The notes below the pieces were generated by a model that saw nothing but the letters and a program-made list of their open reading frames with translations, searched no databases and was not told the origin of the DNA. Shown here piece by piece: positions 24,792 through 34,102 of a DNA stretch of 64,000 nucleotides (the stretch's first letter is position 1; every line of letters begins with the position of its first letter). Location: the NCBI RefSeq assembly GCF_051622035.1, contig NC_135355.1:434001-498000 (forward strand), written 5' to 3'. The DNA is from Arctopsyche grandis (lineage: Eukaryota > Arthropoda > Insecta > Trichoptera > Hydropsychidae). The position numbers were made by a program, and so were the translations under genes.

Positions 24792-26440
24792 ATGGGCCGT
24801 GGAACAAAGTCACCAGCGAAGGAAGAGAAGCTACAGCGAAGCCATCTTCGGGAGCTGTAGGAGAGAGTTCGAGCCATGGAGACACGAAACAAAAAAATGC
24901 AGTTTTCACTGCAACACACAGAATCGGTCATCACATATTCGGTTGTTGAATTGCAGTTATCACTGCAACTCGACTTTGACATTATCGGCGGTGGCCGCCA
25001 AGAATTCATCGGGATGACGGAAGGAGGTTACGAAACGGGAGGTTTCGTACAAGTGCTGCCGGGAGAGGACAACTTGGGGCGCTGTCAAGGGCAACATCGA
25101 GGAGCAGAATCCGGTAATTGCAGAGTTATCCAAAGGGCGACCGGGACGAGGGCAGTTCGCCAATTCGCCGCAAGTAGCAAGAATTAGCGGCTGTAGGTGA
25201 TGACGATCCACGGGAAAGCATCGTCGTCAGAAGAGGAGCGGAGATCGACTACAACTGAGAGATGTCGATTACAAGCCACTATTCCCTTCAACTGTTTGTT
25301 GACGGCAGATGTCAACAAACTGGAAAAAAAATCTAATTGGAAACTAGTCGAGTCTAATTGGAAGAGTCGGAAAGTAAACGGATTGAAATGGAATTCAATC
25401 GGAACCATGCAATGGCAGAGAGGCACATTTATCAGATTGGATAAATGTTGGTTGGTCAGTCGGCGGAGTCAATCAAGTCACTTTTGGGAGGATAGAGGCA
25501 TCGCTTCAGAGGGAATGGCAATGGAAGCACGTTCTGGGTGGAACGTTGGTCTGCAGCAGGATGCTGGGCCACATGACTGGAAGACGGGGCCACCGCAACA
25601 AATTTGGACGTTGGGGAACCGAGCGACTTGGATCAACCACGTGAGGGCATTTGAAACCGAAGAAACGTCAGATCGCGACTTCAACGAGAGAGAGCGGAAC
25701 AATTGATATACGTCAACATCGAAAAAAATCTAGTTGGAAACTAGTGGAAACACGAGTACCTGAAAAAATACATGGACAGTTGCAGCAGTGTTTAGATCAT
25801 CTCGCAGATGTAACGGGAAAATACATCAGAAAGAAATGGATTTCAGTTGGGTCAATGGAACGGAAAAGAAGCACATTCAACAGAGTGGCAGACTGTTGGG
25901 TGCACATTTACCAAGGTCAATGGAACGGAAAAGAAACACAACCAGCAGAGTGGCAGACTGAGGTGTGCACATTTTCCAGGGTCAAGGGAACGGAAAAGAA
26001 GCACCATCAACAGAGTGGCAGACTGAGGGGTGCACATTTTCCAGGGTCAACCGTCACTTTTGTGAGGATGGTGGCGATTCTTGTGGGACATGGCTTTGGA
26101 GCACGTTCTGGGTTGAACGTTGGTCTGCAGCAGGATGCTGGGCCACATGACATAGGAACACTGGGCCACCGTAGCAAATTTGGACGATGGTGACACGAGA
26201 GACATGGACCAAGTCACTTTTGTGAGGATGGGAGCGATTCTTGTGGGACATGGCTTTGGAGCACGTTCTGGGTTGAACGTTGGTCTGCAGCAGGATGCTG
26301 GGCCACATGACAGGAATACGGGGCTGCCATAGCAAATTTGGACTTTGGTGATACGAGCAACATGGACCAAACACGTGAGAAAATTTTGGACCGAAGAGCT
26401 AACAAATAATGATTTCCAAATGTAGAACATCGGATGACTA
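24792..26440 (+). pseudogene. Degenerate gag-like interior with internal repeats
   Basis: An ATG at 24792 opens a short charged, Gag-like frame (MGRGTKSPAKEEKLQRSHL) that hits a TAG after about 22 codons and continues RVRAMETRNKKMQ. No zinc knuckle or pol motif was found. About 64-bp units containing CAGAGTGGCAGACTG repeat three times at 25850-26045. A unit holding GTTGGTCTGCAGCAGGATGC occurs three times (near 25545, 26115 and 26280). No functional product is supported. Confidence 0.5.
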
Positions 26441-26449
26441 ATTTTAGGC

Positions 26450-26760
26450 GAGTAGAAATGTAACTGTAACTGTTTCCATTGTAAAGGTGACGTAAAGTGA
26501 AGTGTAATGTAATTGTTTCCAATGTCAAGGTGACGTAAATTGAAGTGTAACGAAAGTTTAATGTAATTGTTTCCAATGTCAAGGTGACGTAAATCGTAGT
26601 GTAACGAAGTTTTAAATGTTTTTGTTTACATTGTAAAGGTGTCGTAAATTGAAGTTTAACGAAGGTTTAATGTAATTGTTTCAATTGTAAAGGCAACGGT
26701 AGTAGAATTTAAATGTCATTGTTTCCATTGTAGCTGTAAAGATAACGGCTGTAATTGTAA
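26450..26760 (+). repeat. Degenerate 50-60-bp tandem repeats in the LTR element
   Basis: TGTAATTGTTTCCAATGTCA followed by AGGTGACGTAAATTGAAGTG recurs four to five times with drift. This is untranslated 3' interior sequence between the gag relic and the polypurine tract. Confidence 0.75.
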
Positions 26761-26868
26761 ATGTAACTGGGACTGATATCGGAGATAAATGTAACTAATA
26801 TCGGAGATAAATGTAACTACTGTAGATTTATCAGTTATGATTTGTTGGTAAATCGGGACGATTTGACC

Positions 26869-26882
26869 TAAGAGGGAGGCAA
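26869..26882 (+). promoter_or_regulatory. Polypurine tract before the 3' LTR
   Basis: AAGAGGGAGGCAA abuts the 3' LTR start, as expected for the plus-strand primer of an LTR retrotransposon. Confidence 0.7.
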
Positions 26883-27265
26883 TGTTACGTACGCCGTGGA
26901 TTGAGCGAATTGTACTTAGACCAACGGATATCTGTTATCGGATTAACTAAATGCATGCACTTACTTCCAAAGATTATATCTGGACTCTAAGTGCATTTAG
27001 GCTAAACAATGACCGATATTAGTTATTTCTCAGAATCGGTACGGGGAGACCCAATATCGGGGAAATACATATCCGAATACGTGACTATACAACAGGTAAA
27101 CAGATTTGGCGTCCTGAGAGATCTACCCTTTATAAGGCGGTACGTAGGCGATATAATTCATTCTGGACTGAGCGGTGACAGTGCGTGTAACTCCTGAATC
27201 ATCAATAAATGCTGTGAAACGACTGTTGGCTTTTACTTGGATCCTCCACCCACCCCTACGCAACA
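26883..27265 (+). repeat. 3' LTR of the non-autonomous element
   Basis: Same length and termini as the 5' LTR; followed by the ATAT target duplication. Confidence 0.92.
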
Positions 27266-27845
27266 ATATGTATACTCATTTATGCAGTTAAGAATAGGTT
27301 ATTAATACTAAGATTGCTTTAATGATTTGCTTTAAGAATAGATTATCAATGAGTGATTGTCCATAAATGAGTTTATGTATTTACAGAAATGAACTTTTCA
27401 ATCATCAGATAAGTTAAATCAGCTGATAACTAAAAATAATTGTATATGATGTATGTATGTAAGCTTATTGTAAAAAACTAAATGTATGTAAGCTTATTGT
27501 AAATCATATTAACAATTAGATACAACATAACTTCTTATTGAATACTTATCTCGCAGATAAAACCGACTGAGGAGATATACAGTGAAATGTCAGATTTGAC
27601 ATATTTGGCCAAAAATCAATATATATCGTGTATTACATTACATGAAGCTAGACGCCAAATTTGAAATTTATATATACATATGAGAGTTAAAACTATAAAT
27701 ATTTAAATATTAGAGATAATGAGAACCTATAGAGCAAATTTTATAAAATATAGAGTGAATTATAGGCGTTTAAACAATTAAAATCTGAAATAGCATATCA
27801 AGGCGAAAAGGTTGAAGATAGATTATGGTAGCCTTACGTACCGTC
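27266..27845. other. AT-rich intergenic stretch with second dispersed-repeat copy
   Basis: It holds copy 2 of the 80-bp repeat (27361-27440) and a small duplicated GTATGTAAGCTTATTGTAAA (about 27455-27505). Nothing else recognisable. Confidence 0.6.
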
Positions 27846-28044
27846 ATAAATGTCACCGTATCCGAGATTCTGGATATTTGTTACGCATTGTATACGATAT
27901 TTTATCTCCAACGTAATGGCAGACGATACATTTACGTATATTGATGACCAAAATGAGCAATATGGCAAAGTATGAAAACGATCGGATAAGAGATAAAAAT
28001 GACCACTGACACGAAAGCCATGTGAAACGTAAAGGAGGTATGTA
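27846..28044 (+). repeat. Family-M repeat, copy A (partial)
   Basis: It shares with copies at 33463-33765 (reverse) and 60096-60420 the block GATGACCAAAATGAGCAATA and the end AAACGTAAAGGAGGTATGTA. It also carries an 18-19-codon micro-frame (27916-27975) starting at ATG and ending at a conserved TGA. The left part of the family is missing here. (AAT)n follows its end. The reverse frame of this segment is only a shadow. Confidence 0.85.
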
Positions 28045-28252
28045 ATAATAATAATAATAATAAATCAATCAGTTTATTGAACAAAAATATGTACGAATTT
28101 TACCAAAACAATATAAAAATACATACAATCATTTTTCGATTGCATTCTGCTAAATATATCTGTGTGACTTGGCGTCAACTCGGCGACCGGTGAGAAATCC
28201 ATCATTTTTACATACCTCCTTTATTATTACATACCTCCTTTTTACATACCTC
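28045..28252. other. AT-rich spacer with repeated ACATACCTCC termini
   Basis: An (AAT)n run is followed by unique sequence, then three copies of TTACATACCTCC(TTT) at about 28208-28252. The last is the severed end of family-M copy B, interrupted here by the Gypsy insertion. Confidence 0.7.
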
Positions 28253-28549
28253 TGAAGAGTATTCAAAGGTAAGTGGAGTCAGGTCGAGGTACAAGAAAAC
28301 ACGCAGGCAGGTTCCAGTTCTTTATTGCTGCTCGTCCGGTGGAGGTCAGGATCCGAATGCCACCGATCGAGAGCGTACCGTTCTTATATCATAGAGCGCT
28401 CAGCGCATACACGTTTATGACACGTCAACAAGTACAGTCATTGGTCAAGGAGTCGGGTGTAGCCATTGGCCACAACGCCCGACTCCACCATTGGTCGGCG
28501 TCATCATGACGTCACCGGTCCACGGGGCGTCTCCCTATGCAACGCTACA
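28253..28549 (-). repeat. 3' LTR of the Gypsy element
   Basis: 297 bp; appears identical to the other LTR; ends TG/CA; flanked by CCTC. Confidence 0.95.
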
Positions 28550-28562
28550 CAACCCCCCTCTT
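28550..28562 (-). promoter_or_regulatory. Gypsy polypurine tract
   Basis: Minus strand AAGAGGGGGGTTG directly before the 3' LTR. Confidence 0.85.
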
Positions 28563-28590
28563 AAGAGAGATCGTCCCGATCGACCCACCA

Positions 28591-28645
28591 ATTTACACCT
28601 TAATTTACACATTAATTTACACATTAATTTACACATTAATTTACA
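28591..28645. repeat. 12-bp tandem repeat in Gypsy 3' untranslated region
   Basis: ACATTAATTTAC (one variant ACCTTAATTTAC) repeated about five times between the end of pol and the polypurine tract. Confidence 0.9.
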
Positions 28646-28673
28646 ATTACAAAACAGCTACATACAATTACAG

Positions 28674-31600
28674 TCAATATTCGACGGCCTTATACCTTGC
28701 GAGTCTATCCAGGTGCACCACCATTAATCGGTTTGAGCCGTCGAATTCCCTGCGTATCCTATATACTACGTCACTAAGTTTAGTCACTATGGTGTACGGT
28801 CCTTCCCACAACGATTGCAGCTTTGGTGAAAGCCCTGGAGTCTTGGCAGGGTTGTACAGCCATACTCGGTCACCTGTTTCGTACGCCGGTTCGGTTCTGC
28901 GGACGTCGTATCGCGTCTTCATACGGCTATTCTGCATCCGGAGGTGGGCTCTGGCGAACCGATGTACCTTGGCCATGCCTTCGGTCAACTTCGTGGTATA
29001 TCGGTGTGGATCTTGAGGTTCGCTGTCTGGTGGAGGGCCCCCATATAGTAGGTCCGCCGGCATGCGCAGTTCTCGTCCGTACATCATGGCTGCTGGTGAT
29101 GCTCCTGTCGCATCGTGTTGGGCCGCTCTATATGCCATGAGGAAGTGCGGAACCAGCGTGTCCCAGTCGTCCTGCTCGTCGTTGACGAACTTCGTCAAGT
29201 GCGCCCGCATGGTTCGATTGAGTCGCTCGACCATTCCATCGGACTGAGGTCGGTATGGTGTTGTTCTCGTTTTGTGTACGCCCAGCCGGTCCAGTGCCTG
29301 ACGGAACAACTTCGACTCGAAGTTTCGTCCCTGGTCAGAGTGCAGCTCGTTCGGGACGCCTAGCCGCGTGAACACTTGTTCTACCAGGGCGTCTGCTACG
29401 GTCTCTGCCTCCTGGTTCGGTAGTGGAATCGCTTCCGGCCACTTCGTGAAGTAGTCCATAGCCACCAGTATGTATCGGTTTCCTCGTTCGGTGGCCGGGA
29501 GTGGACCCAGAATGTCGACTGCCATTCGTTGTAGTGGCGTCCCCGAAAGGTACGGTTGAAGTGCCCCGCGATTCCTTCGGTGTGGTCCGTTGTGGGCCCC
29601 GCACTGTGCGCATCGTTCGCACCACTGGGTGACGTCGATTCGACACGTCGGCCAGTAATATTTTTGGCGCACGTTTCGGTACGTTTTATTGATACCGAAG
29701 TGGCCCCCCGTGGGCGCGTTGTGCATCTCCCACATGATTTCGGGTATCTTCTCAGTCGGCACCACCAGCTGCTTTGTGTGACGTGTTCCCGCGGTGTTCT
29801 CCCATCTCCGGTACAGCTTACCGCCTTCCACCTCCAATGCGTCCCATTGGGTCCACAGTATTTTCAGTTCCTGCTCCTCAGCAGATACTGTTTCCCACGG
29901 TGGTCTCGTTCCGGCGTTCTTCCACTCGACGATTTTGTCGATCGTCGAGTTTGTCATCTCGTTGGGCAAGATCCCTACGAGGGCTACTCGTGCTTCCGGT
30001 TCTGCGGGTTCTACTGGTTCCGTTCGGGCCGAGTCGTTTTCTTGATCGGTTGTCTCTGCGCGTGAGCATTTGGGACACTCTTCCGTACACGGCCTTCGCG
30101 ATAGTGCGTCCGCGTTCCCGTGCTTTATCCCCGGTCGATGAATGATGGTCACGTTGTACTGGCCCAGAATTTCCAGCCACCTCGCCAACTGGCCCTCCGG
30201 TCTTTTGAAGTTCTTCAGCCACGTTAACGCTGAGTGGTCGGTTCGTAACGTGAACTTCGAGCCCGATAGGTAGTGGTGGAAGTGTTGAATGGCTTTAATT
30301 GCCGCCAATAGTTCTTTTCGGGTCACGCAATAGTTTTGTTCGGGTTTGTTCATTGTCCGGCTGAAATACCCGATCACTTTCTCCACCCCCCCTTGAACTT
30401 GAGACAAAACTGCACCGATGCTATGTTGACTGGCGTCGGTGTCCAACACATATCGCTCTCCCGGCTGGGGATACGACATAATTGGCGTGGTAGTCAGCGC
30501 TTCTTTCAACTTTTCGAACGCTTGTTCGCACGTCGGTGTCCACTTGAACTCGCGCCCTTTTTCCGTTAGCTGATGGAGTGGTTTCGCGATCTCGGCGAAA
30601 TTGCGCACAAATTTTCGGTAGTACGTGGCCAGTCCCAGGAAGCTGCGCATTTGGGTTTGTGTTTTCGGAGTCGTCCAGTCCCGCACGGTTTGGACTTTCT
30701 TCGGATCTGTCGAAATTCCTTCGGCTGACACTCGGTGTCCCAGAAATTCGACCTCGCGGCAGCACAATCGACACTTGTCTGCATTCAATTTAAGGCCGGC
30801 TGCCTGTATCCGTTCGAACACATTGTTTAAATGCACCAAGTGTTCGTCGTAAGTTTTGCTGTGCACGATAATGTCGTCTAGATACACGAGGACATTGCTT
30901 ATGTCACCGACCACTTTTGTCATTAACCGTACGAACGTCGCTGGCGCGTTACACAACCCGAATGGCATCACTTTGAACTGAAACAGACCGAACTCTGTTA
31001 CGAACGCTGTCTTCTCGCGGTCTTCCGGGGCGACCGGTACCTGCCAGAATCCGCTCTGCAGATCCAGTGTGCTGAAATAGCTCGCTCCGTTCAACTGGTC
31101 GAAAGTGTCGTCGATCCTCGGGATGGGGTGTGAATCTATTTTGGTGACGGTGTTCAGTTTCCGGTAGTCCACGCACATCCTTAGCGACCCGTCCTTTTTG
31201 GCGACCGGAACTACCGGTGACGCCCACGGCCCGTGCCCCGGTTCTATCGCGCCCTGCTTCAGTAAGTCGTCGATCATAGCGCGTACTTCCTCTTTCCGTG
31301 CTAGCGGTATCCTTCTCGGCGGCTGTTTCATCGGCTTCGCGTCTCCCACGTCGATGGTGTGGACCGCCTTGGTGGTCCTTCCTTGGTCCTTCTCGTCCCG
31401 GGCGAACGCTTTCCGATTTTCCCGAATCATGGTCTCGAGGCGCCGTTTCTCTTCTGGCATAATATCGGCCCTCTCGAGTAACGCCGTGATCTTCGGGTGG
31501 GGTACTTCCCCGCGGATGCTCTTGACAGCAGGAGCATTTTTCTTGCCTTTCTCGCGTTGCACGCCCCTGATGATACACTTCTCCTCTCCGCCCAACTCGA

Positions 31601-31988
31601 ACGTAGCTCGGACATGTCTCAGTGCGTCCAGTCCCAACAATATGGGATCCTGGATATCCGCCACCGCTACGTTCCACGGAAACTTTTCGCCCTGCAGATT
31701 AAGGGTCACCCGTATCCATCGGTGGATCTTGATGGTTTGGCCCGCCGCTTGCCGCGCTCTGCTGTAATGGCCCTTCACGACGGTGTAATCTTTAGGAGAG
31801 ATCTTCGCGAACAGTTCCGGGTTGATCACCGTGATGCACGCCCCGGTGTCCCCCACCATTCGACACGGCACGCCTCCGATCTCTCCTTTCACGACAAACG
31901 AGCCGGCCGTGCCGCTGCCGTCCAGTTTGTTCACTCCGGGTGTTTTGCGTGCACCGGTGATCGGTCTGACCCGTAACAGGCCGATCAC
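28674..31988 (-). CDS. pol: Ty3/Gypsy Pol polyprotein (protease, RT, RNase H, integrase)
   Basis: A 1,104-codon open frame when counted from a GTG at 31988; it is more likely entered by -1 frameshifting from gag than started there. Protease DTGA is at residues 47-50. Reverse transcriptase has KKDGSLRMCVDYRKLN, STLDLQSGFWQV, FGLCNAPATF and catalytic YLDD at 369-372. RNase H has LDTDAS at 515-520. The integrase has an HHCC zinc site (756-797: HNAPTGGHFG...CERCAQC) and the triad D825, D885, E921, with exactly 35 residues between the last two, the canonical D,D-35-E spacing. A GPY/F-like module (WEGPYTIV, 1061) closes it. All key catalytic residues are present and no stop breaks the frame. It acts in cytoplasmic particles and at genomic integration. 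The exact clade is not resolved. Confidence 0.96.
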   Translation of the reverse strand: MIGLLRVRPITGARKTPGVNKLDGSGTAGSFVVKGEIGGVPCRMVGDTGACITVINPELFAKISPKDYTVVKGHYSRARQAAGQTIKIHRWIRVTLNLQGEKFPWNVAVADIQDPILLGLDALRHVRATFELGGEEKCIIRGVQREKGKKNAPAVKSIRGEVPHPKITALLERADIMPEEKRRLETMIRENRKAFARDEKDQGRTTKAVHTIDVGDAKPMKQPPRRIPLARKEEVRAMIDDLLKQGAIEPGHGPWASPVVPVAKKDGSLRMCVDYRKLNTVTKIDSHPIPRIDDTFDQLNGASYFSTLDLQSGFWQVPVAPEDREKTAFVTEFGLFQFKVMPFGLCNAPATFVRLMTKVVGDISNVLVYLDDIIVHSKTYDEHLVHLNNVFERIQAAGLKLNADKCRLCCREVEFLGHRVSAEGISTDPKKVQTVRDWTTPKTQTQMRSFLGLATYYRKFVRNFAEIAKPLHQLTEKGREFKWTPTCEQAFEKLKEALTTTPIMSYPQPGERYVLDTDASQHSIGAVLSQVQGGVEKVIGYFSRTMNKPEQNYCVTRKELLAAIKAIQHFHHYLSGSKFTLRTDHSALTWLKNFKRPEGQLARWLEILGQYNVTIIHRPGIKHGNADALSRRPCTEECPKCSRAETTDQENDSARTEPVEPAEPEARVALVGILPNEMTNSTIDKIVEWKNAGTRPPWETVSAEEQELKILWTQWDALEVEGGKLYRRWENTAGTRHTKQLVVPTEKIPEIMWEMHNAPTGGHFGINKTYRNVRQKYYWPTCRIDVTQWCERCAQCGAHNGPHRRNRGALQPYLSGTPLQRMAVDILGPLPATERGNRYILVAMDYFTKWPEAIPLPNQEAETVADALVEQVFTRLGVPNELHSDQGRNFESKLFRQALDRLGVHKTRTTPYRPQSDGMVERLNRTMRAHLTKFVNDEQDDWDTLVPHFLMAYRAAQHDATGASPAAMMYGRELRMPADLLYGGPPPDSEPQDPHRYTTKLTEGMAKVHRFARAHLRMQNSRMKTRYDVRRTEPAYETGDRVWLYNPAKTPGLSPKLQSLWEGPYTIVTKLSDVVYRIRREFDGSNRLMVVHLDRLARYKAVEY

Positions 31989-32000
31989 TGCTCGTTTCCC
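31957..32000 (-). promoter_or_regulatory. -1 ribosomal frameshift signal (slippery heptamer plus hairpin)
   Basis: On the minus strand, GGGAAAC (32000 to 31994) sits in the gag frame as G-GGA-AAC, the X-XXY-YYZ form needed for -1 slippage, two codons before the gag stop (31987-31985). Five bases later comes an 8-bp perfect stem GTGATCGG/CCGATCAC (arms 31988-31981 and 31964-31957), with a 3-bp inner stem CTG/CAG across a single mismatch and an 8-base loop. After a -1 slip the codons GGG AAA CGA GCA GTG lead directly into pol. Confidence 0.88.
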
Positions 32001-33142
32001 GAAGCCGCCTCCTCCTCGTCGTCTTCATCCTCGTCGTTCGTTGGCTCCAGCTTCCGGACCCTCTTCTTGCGGCACAACCGGCTAATGTGTCCCGTTTGTC
32101 CGCAGTTCCAACACGTTGGAGTGGTAGTGGCTGGTCGCGCTGTCTGGTCCGATGACACCCATCGTGGGGGTCGCACGGCCGGTCGAGATGGTCTGAACGC
32201 TCCCGCGTCGGGACGTACCGTTCTCGACGTTGGTTGTGCCGACCGTTGTTCCTTCGCTTCGAAGATGACGGCTTGTCGTGTTGCGTCGGCTCTGGTTATC
32301 ACGTCCGCTGTAGTCGGGGTGATCCGGAGCGCGCCAAGTTTGGCCCGTAGACTGGGGTACGTGAAGGAGTTCGCCGCTATGCACACGGTCATGCGTTCGA
32401 CTGCTTCGGCGTTCGTGTGGACGCCCTCCAGCATGTCTTCGCAGAGGGCTCGTATCGCGTCTACGTGGTCCGCGGCTGGTTCTTCCGCACTCCATCTTCT
32501 CTGTTCCGCTGCCGCATGGCATGCAATCGGTGTGCCCTGTCGTCTGAAGCGTTGGGCCAGCTCTTCCGTCAAGTCATCGTAGCTCAGCGTCGATGGCAGC
32601 TGACTGGCGAAAATGGCGGCCGCACCTCGGAGTTGGCAGCACAGTCGGTCCTCCAGGTTCGTCGTCTCCTTGTTCAGCCGTGCAGCAAACTCGAAGTGGT
32701 TGAGGAAGTCCTTCCACCGTTCAGTACCGTCGAACGTGGTGTAGTCGTACCGGTGGGAATGTTGCCGCACCCCGTACGTGTCTCGCTGTGTGGTCCGCCT
32801 GTCCTCGTAACATACCTCTGATCTCCTCGGTGGTTCTGGATGTACGTCGGCTTTCGGCTGCGTTGGTGTCGCAGACTTCTCCCAGGACTGCAAAAACGTG
32901 GCGAAGGTGTTTTGCAGGGACTGGACCTGCTCTTGGCAGCTCGCCATTCCCTGGCTTAGCTCCTTGTAGCTCGGCTCCGGTGTCCTTGGCACCCGGCTCC
33001 TCGACACCCGGCTCCTCTGCTCCTCCCGTCTCCGTCCTCCGTTGCTCAGCTCCCCAGGGCTTTGTTCTCGATTCGGCTCCATTTCTTCCGGCAGCGATGA
33101 AGACCCCGAATCCGCACCTTTGTGGCTCCTTGTCTCAACCAT
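31985..33142 (-). CDS. gag: Ty3/Gypsy Gag
   Basis: 385 aa from the ATG at 33142, only 24 nt after the 5' LTR, so the leader is very short and holds little beyond the primer-binding site. The middle region (about residues 130-300; YDYTTFDGTERWKDFLNHFE, LCCQLRGAAA) resembles a retrotransposon capsid. A CCHC zinc knuckle, CWNCGQTGHISRLC, lies at 344-357, followed by a basic patch and an acidic tail (DEDEDDEEE). It packages the element RNA in virus-like particles. The last codons overlap the pol frame and contain the slippery site. No defect was seen. Confidence 0.93.
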   Translation of the reverse strand: MVETRSHKGADSGSSSLPEEMEPNREQSPGELSNGGRRREEQRSRVSRSRVPRTPEPSYKELSQGMASCQEQVQSLQNTFATFLQSWEKSATPTQPKADVHPEPPRRSEVCYEDRRTTQRDTYGVRQHSHRYDYTTFDGTERWKDFLNHFEFAARLNKETTNLEDRLCCQLRGAAAIFASQLPSTLSYDDLTEELAQRFRRQGTPIACHAAAEQRRWSAEEPAADHVDAIRALCEDMLEGVHTNAEAVERMTVCIAANSFTYPSLRAKLGALRITPTTADVITRADATRQAVIFEAKEQRSAQPTSRTVRPDAGAFRPSRPAVRPPRWVSSDQTARPATTTPTCWNCGQTGHISRLCRKKRVRKLEPTNDEDEDDEEEAASGNEQ

Positions 33143-33146
33143 GTAG

Positions 33147-33165
33147 ATCCCACTTCTGACACCAG
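33147..33165 (-). promoter_or_regulatory. Gypsy primer-binding site
   Basis: Minus strand TGGTGTCAGAAGTGGGAT begins 1 base after the 5' LTR. Its complement ends in CCA and resembles a tRNA-Leu 3' end (ATCCCACTTCTGACACCA). The tRNA assignment is from memory and should be checked against the genome's tRNAs. Confidence 0.8.
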
Positions 33166-33462
33166 TGAAGAGTATTCAAAGGTAAGTGGAGTCAGGTCGA
33201 GGTACAAGAAAACACGCAGGCAGGTTCCAGTTCTTTATTGCTGCTCGTCCGGTGGAGGTCAGGATCCGAATGCCACCGATCGAGAGCGTACCGTTCTTAT
33301 ATCATAGAGCGCTCAGCGCATACACGTTTATGACACGTCAACAAGTACAGTCATTGGTCAAGGAGTCGGGTGTAGCCATTGGCCACAACGCCCGACTCCA
33401 CCATTGGTCGGCGTCATCATGACGTCACCGGTCCACGGGGCGTCTCCCTATGCAACGCTACA
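33166..33462 (-). repeat. 5' LTR of the Gypsy element
   Basis: 297 bp; TG...CA on the minus strand; followed by the CCTC target duplication at 33463-33466. Confidence 0.95.
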
Positions 33463-33765
33463 CCTCCTTTACGTTTCACTTACGATTACAATTCAGGAAA
33501 AAGTTTGCCTCTTATCCGATCGTTTTCATACTTTGCCATATTGCTCATTTTCGTCATCAATATAAGTAAATGGATCCTCCGTCATTACGATGGTGCAAAA
33601 ATATCGTGTAAGGCGCGTTTTAAATGTGCCACGTCTATCCACCGTTTGTTTATTAGTTTTAAACATAGATGGCGGTAGTAAAATAAAATAATGGTATTTT
33701 AATTCAAAATAATAATTTTATATATAAATTATTGAAAAGGTATGTTTTTAAAAAACTTTTTTTTA
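33463..33765 (-). repeat. Family-M repeat, copy B, interrupted by the Gypsy element
   Basis: It is the reverse complement of 60096-60420 with roughly 5-7% mismatch: CTCCTTTACGTTTCACTTAC at one end and AAAGGTATGTTTTTAAAAAA at the other. Its outer few bases (ACATACCTC) are left at 28244-28252 on the far side of the Gypsy element. The micro-frame ATG is at 33585 reading down to TGA at 33526. Confidence 0.88.
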
Positions 33766-33866
33766 TAATAATTATAGTTCAGTCATAAGCACTTATCAGT
33801 CGTATCACAGCAAAATCCCATAAACAAACTGCATACGATTGTGCGTGCAGTTTCCATATCCTACTC

Positions 33867-33888
33867 ACACACACACACACACACACAG
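33867..33888. repeat. (CA)n microsatellite
   Basis: About 11 CA units. The rest of 33766-34100 is AT-rich spacer with no gene seen. Confidence 0.95.
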
Positions 33889-34102
33889 AATTTTGTAGAT
33901 TATGAAAACGTGATCAGTGATCAGTGATCGGTGATATTGAGTTTGAATGTTTGCATGATCTGAAAACTTGAGTTATTGTTATTACGTACCGGTACATATG
34001 TATACGTGTAGATAAATCGGTAGAAATGAAGTGAATTGATAGTGTTTTTTTGCCACTGATTGTATACAATATAATAATGCTCTCATATTCCATTTGTATT
34101 TT

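Larger units (their letters stand above)
24384..27265 (+). mobile_element. Non-autonomous LTR retrotransposon (2.9 kb), young
   Basis: Two direct LTRs of 383 bp (24384-24766 and 26883-27265) start TGTTACG and end CGCAACA. They differ at only two positions that I could find. A 4-bp target duplication (ATAT) flanks them. A primer-binding-like site follows the 5' LTR and a purine tract precedes the 3' LTR. The 2.1-kb interior has no reverse transcriptase, protease or integrase: only a short gag-like start with a stop and several internal tandem repeats. It was probably mobilised by proteins of a related autonomous element. Confidence 0.9.
28253..33462 (-). mobile_element. Intact-looking Ty3/Gypsy retrotransposon (5.2 kb)
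   Basis: LTRs of 297 bp at 28253-28549 and 33166-33462 appear identical and have TG...CA ends read on the minus strand (TGTAGCG...CTTCA). A 4-bp target duplication (CCTC) flanks the element. Within it, in order on the minus strand: primer-binding site, gag (385 aa), -1 frameshift signal, pol (protease-RT-RNase H-integrase, 1,104 aa), polypurine tract. There is no envelope gene. Identical LTRs and open genes point to a very recent, possibly still active, insertion into repeat family M. The coding part is much more GC-rich than its surroundings. Confidence 0.97.

Noticed and set aside
28674..31988. Many plus- and minus-strand frames overlapping Gypsy pol and gag (for example 30949-31677, 31198-31767, 32082-32522)
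   Set aside because: They are shadow frames of the GC-rich gag-pol coding sequence with no family motifs.
28253..33462. Endogenous retrovirus with envelope
   Set aside because: Pol ends about 110 bp before the polypurine tract; there is no room for an env gene.
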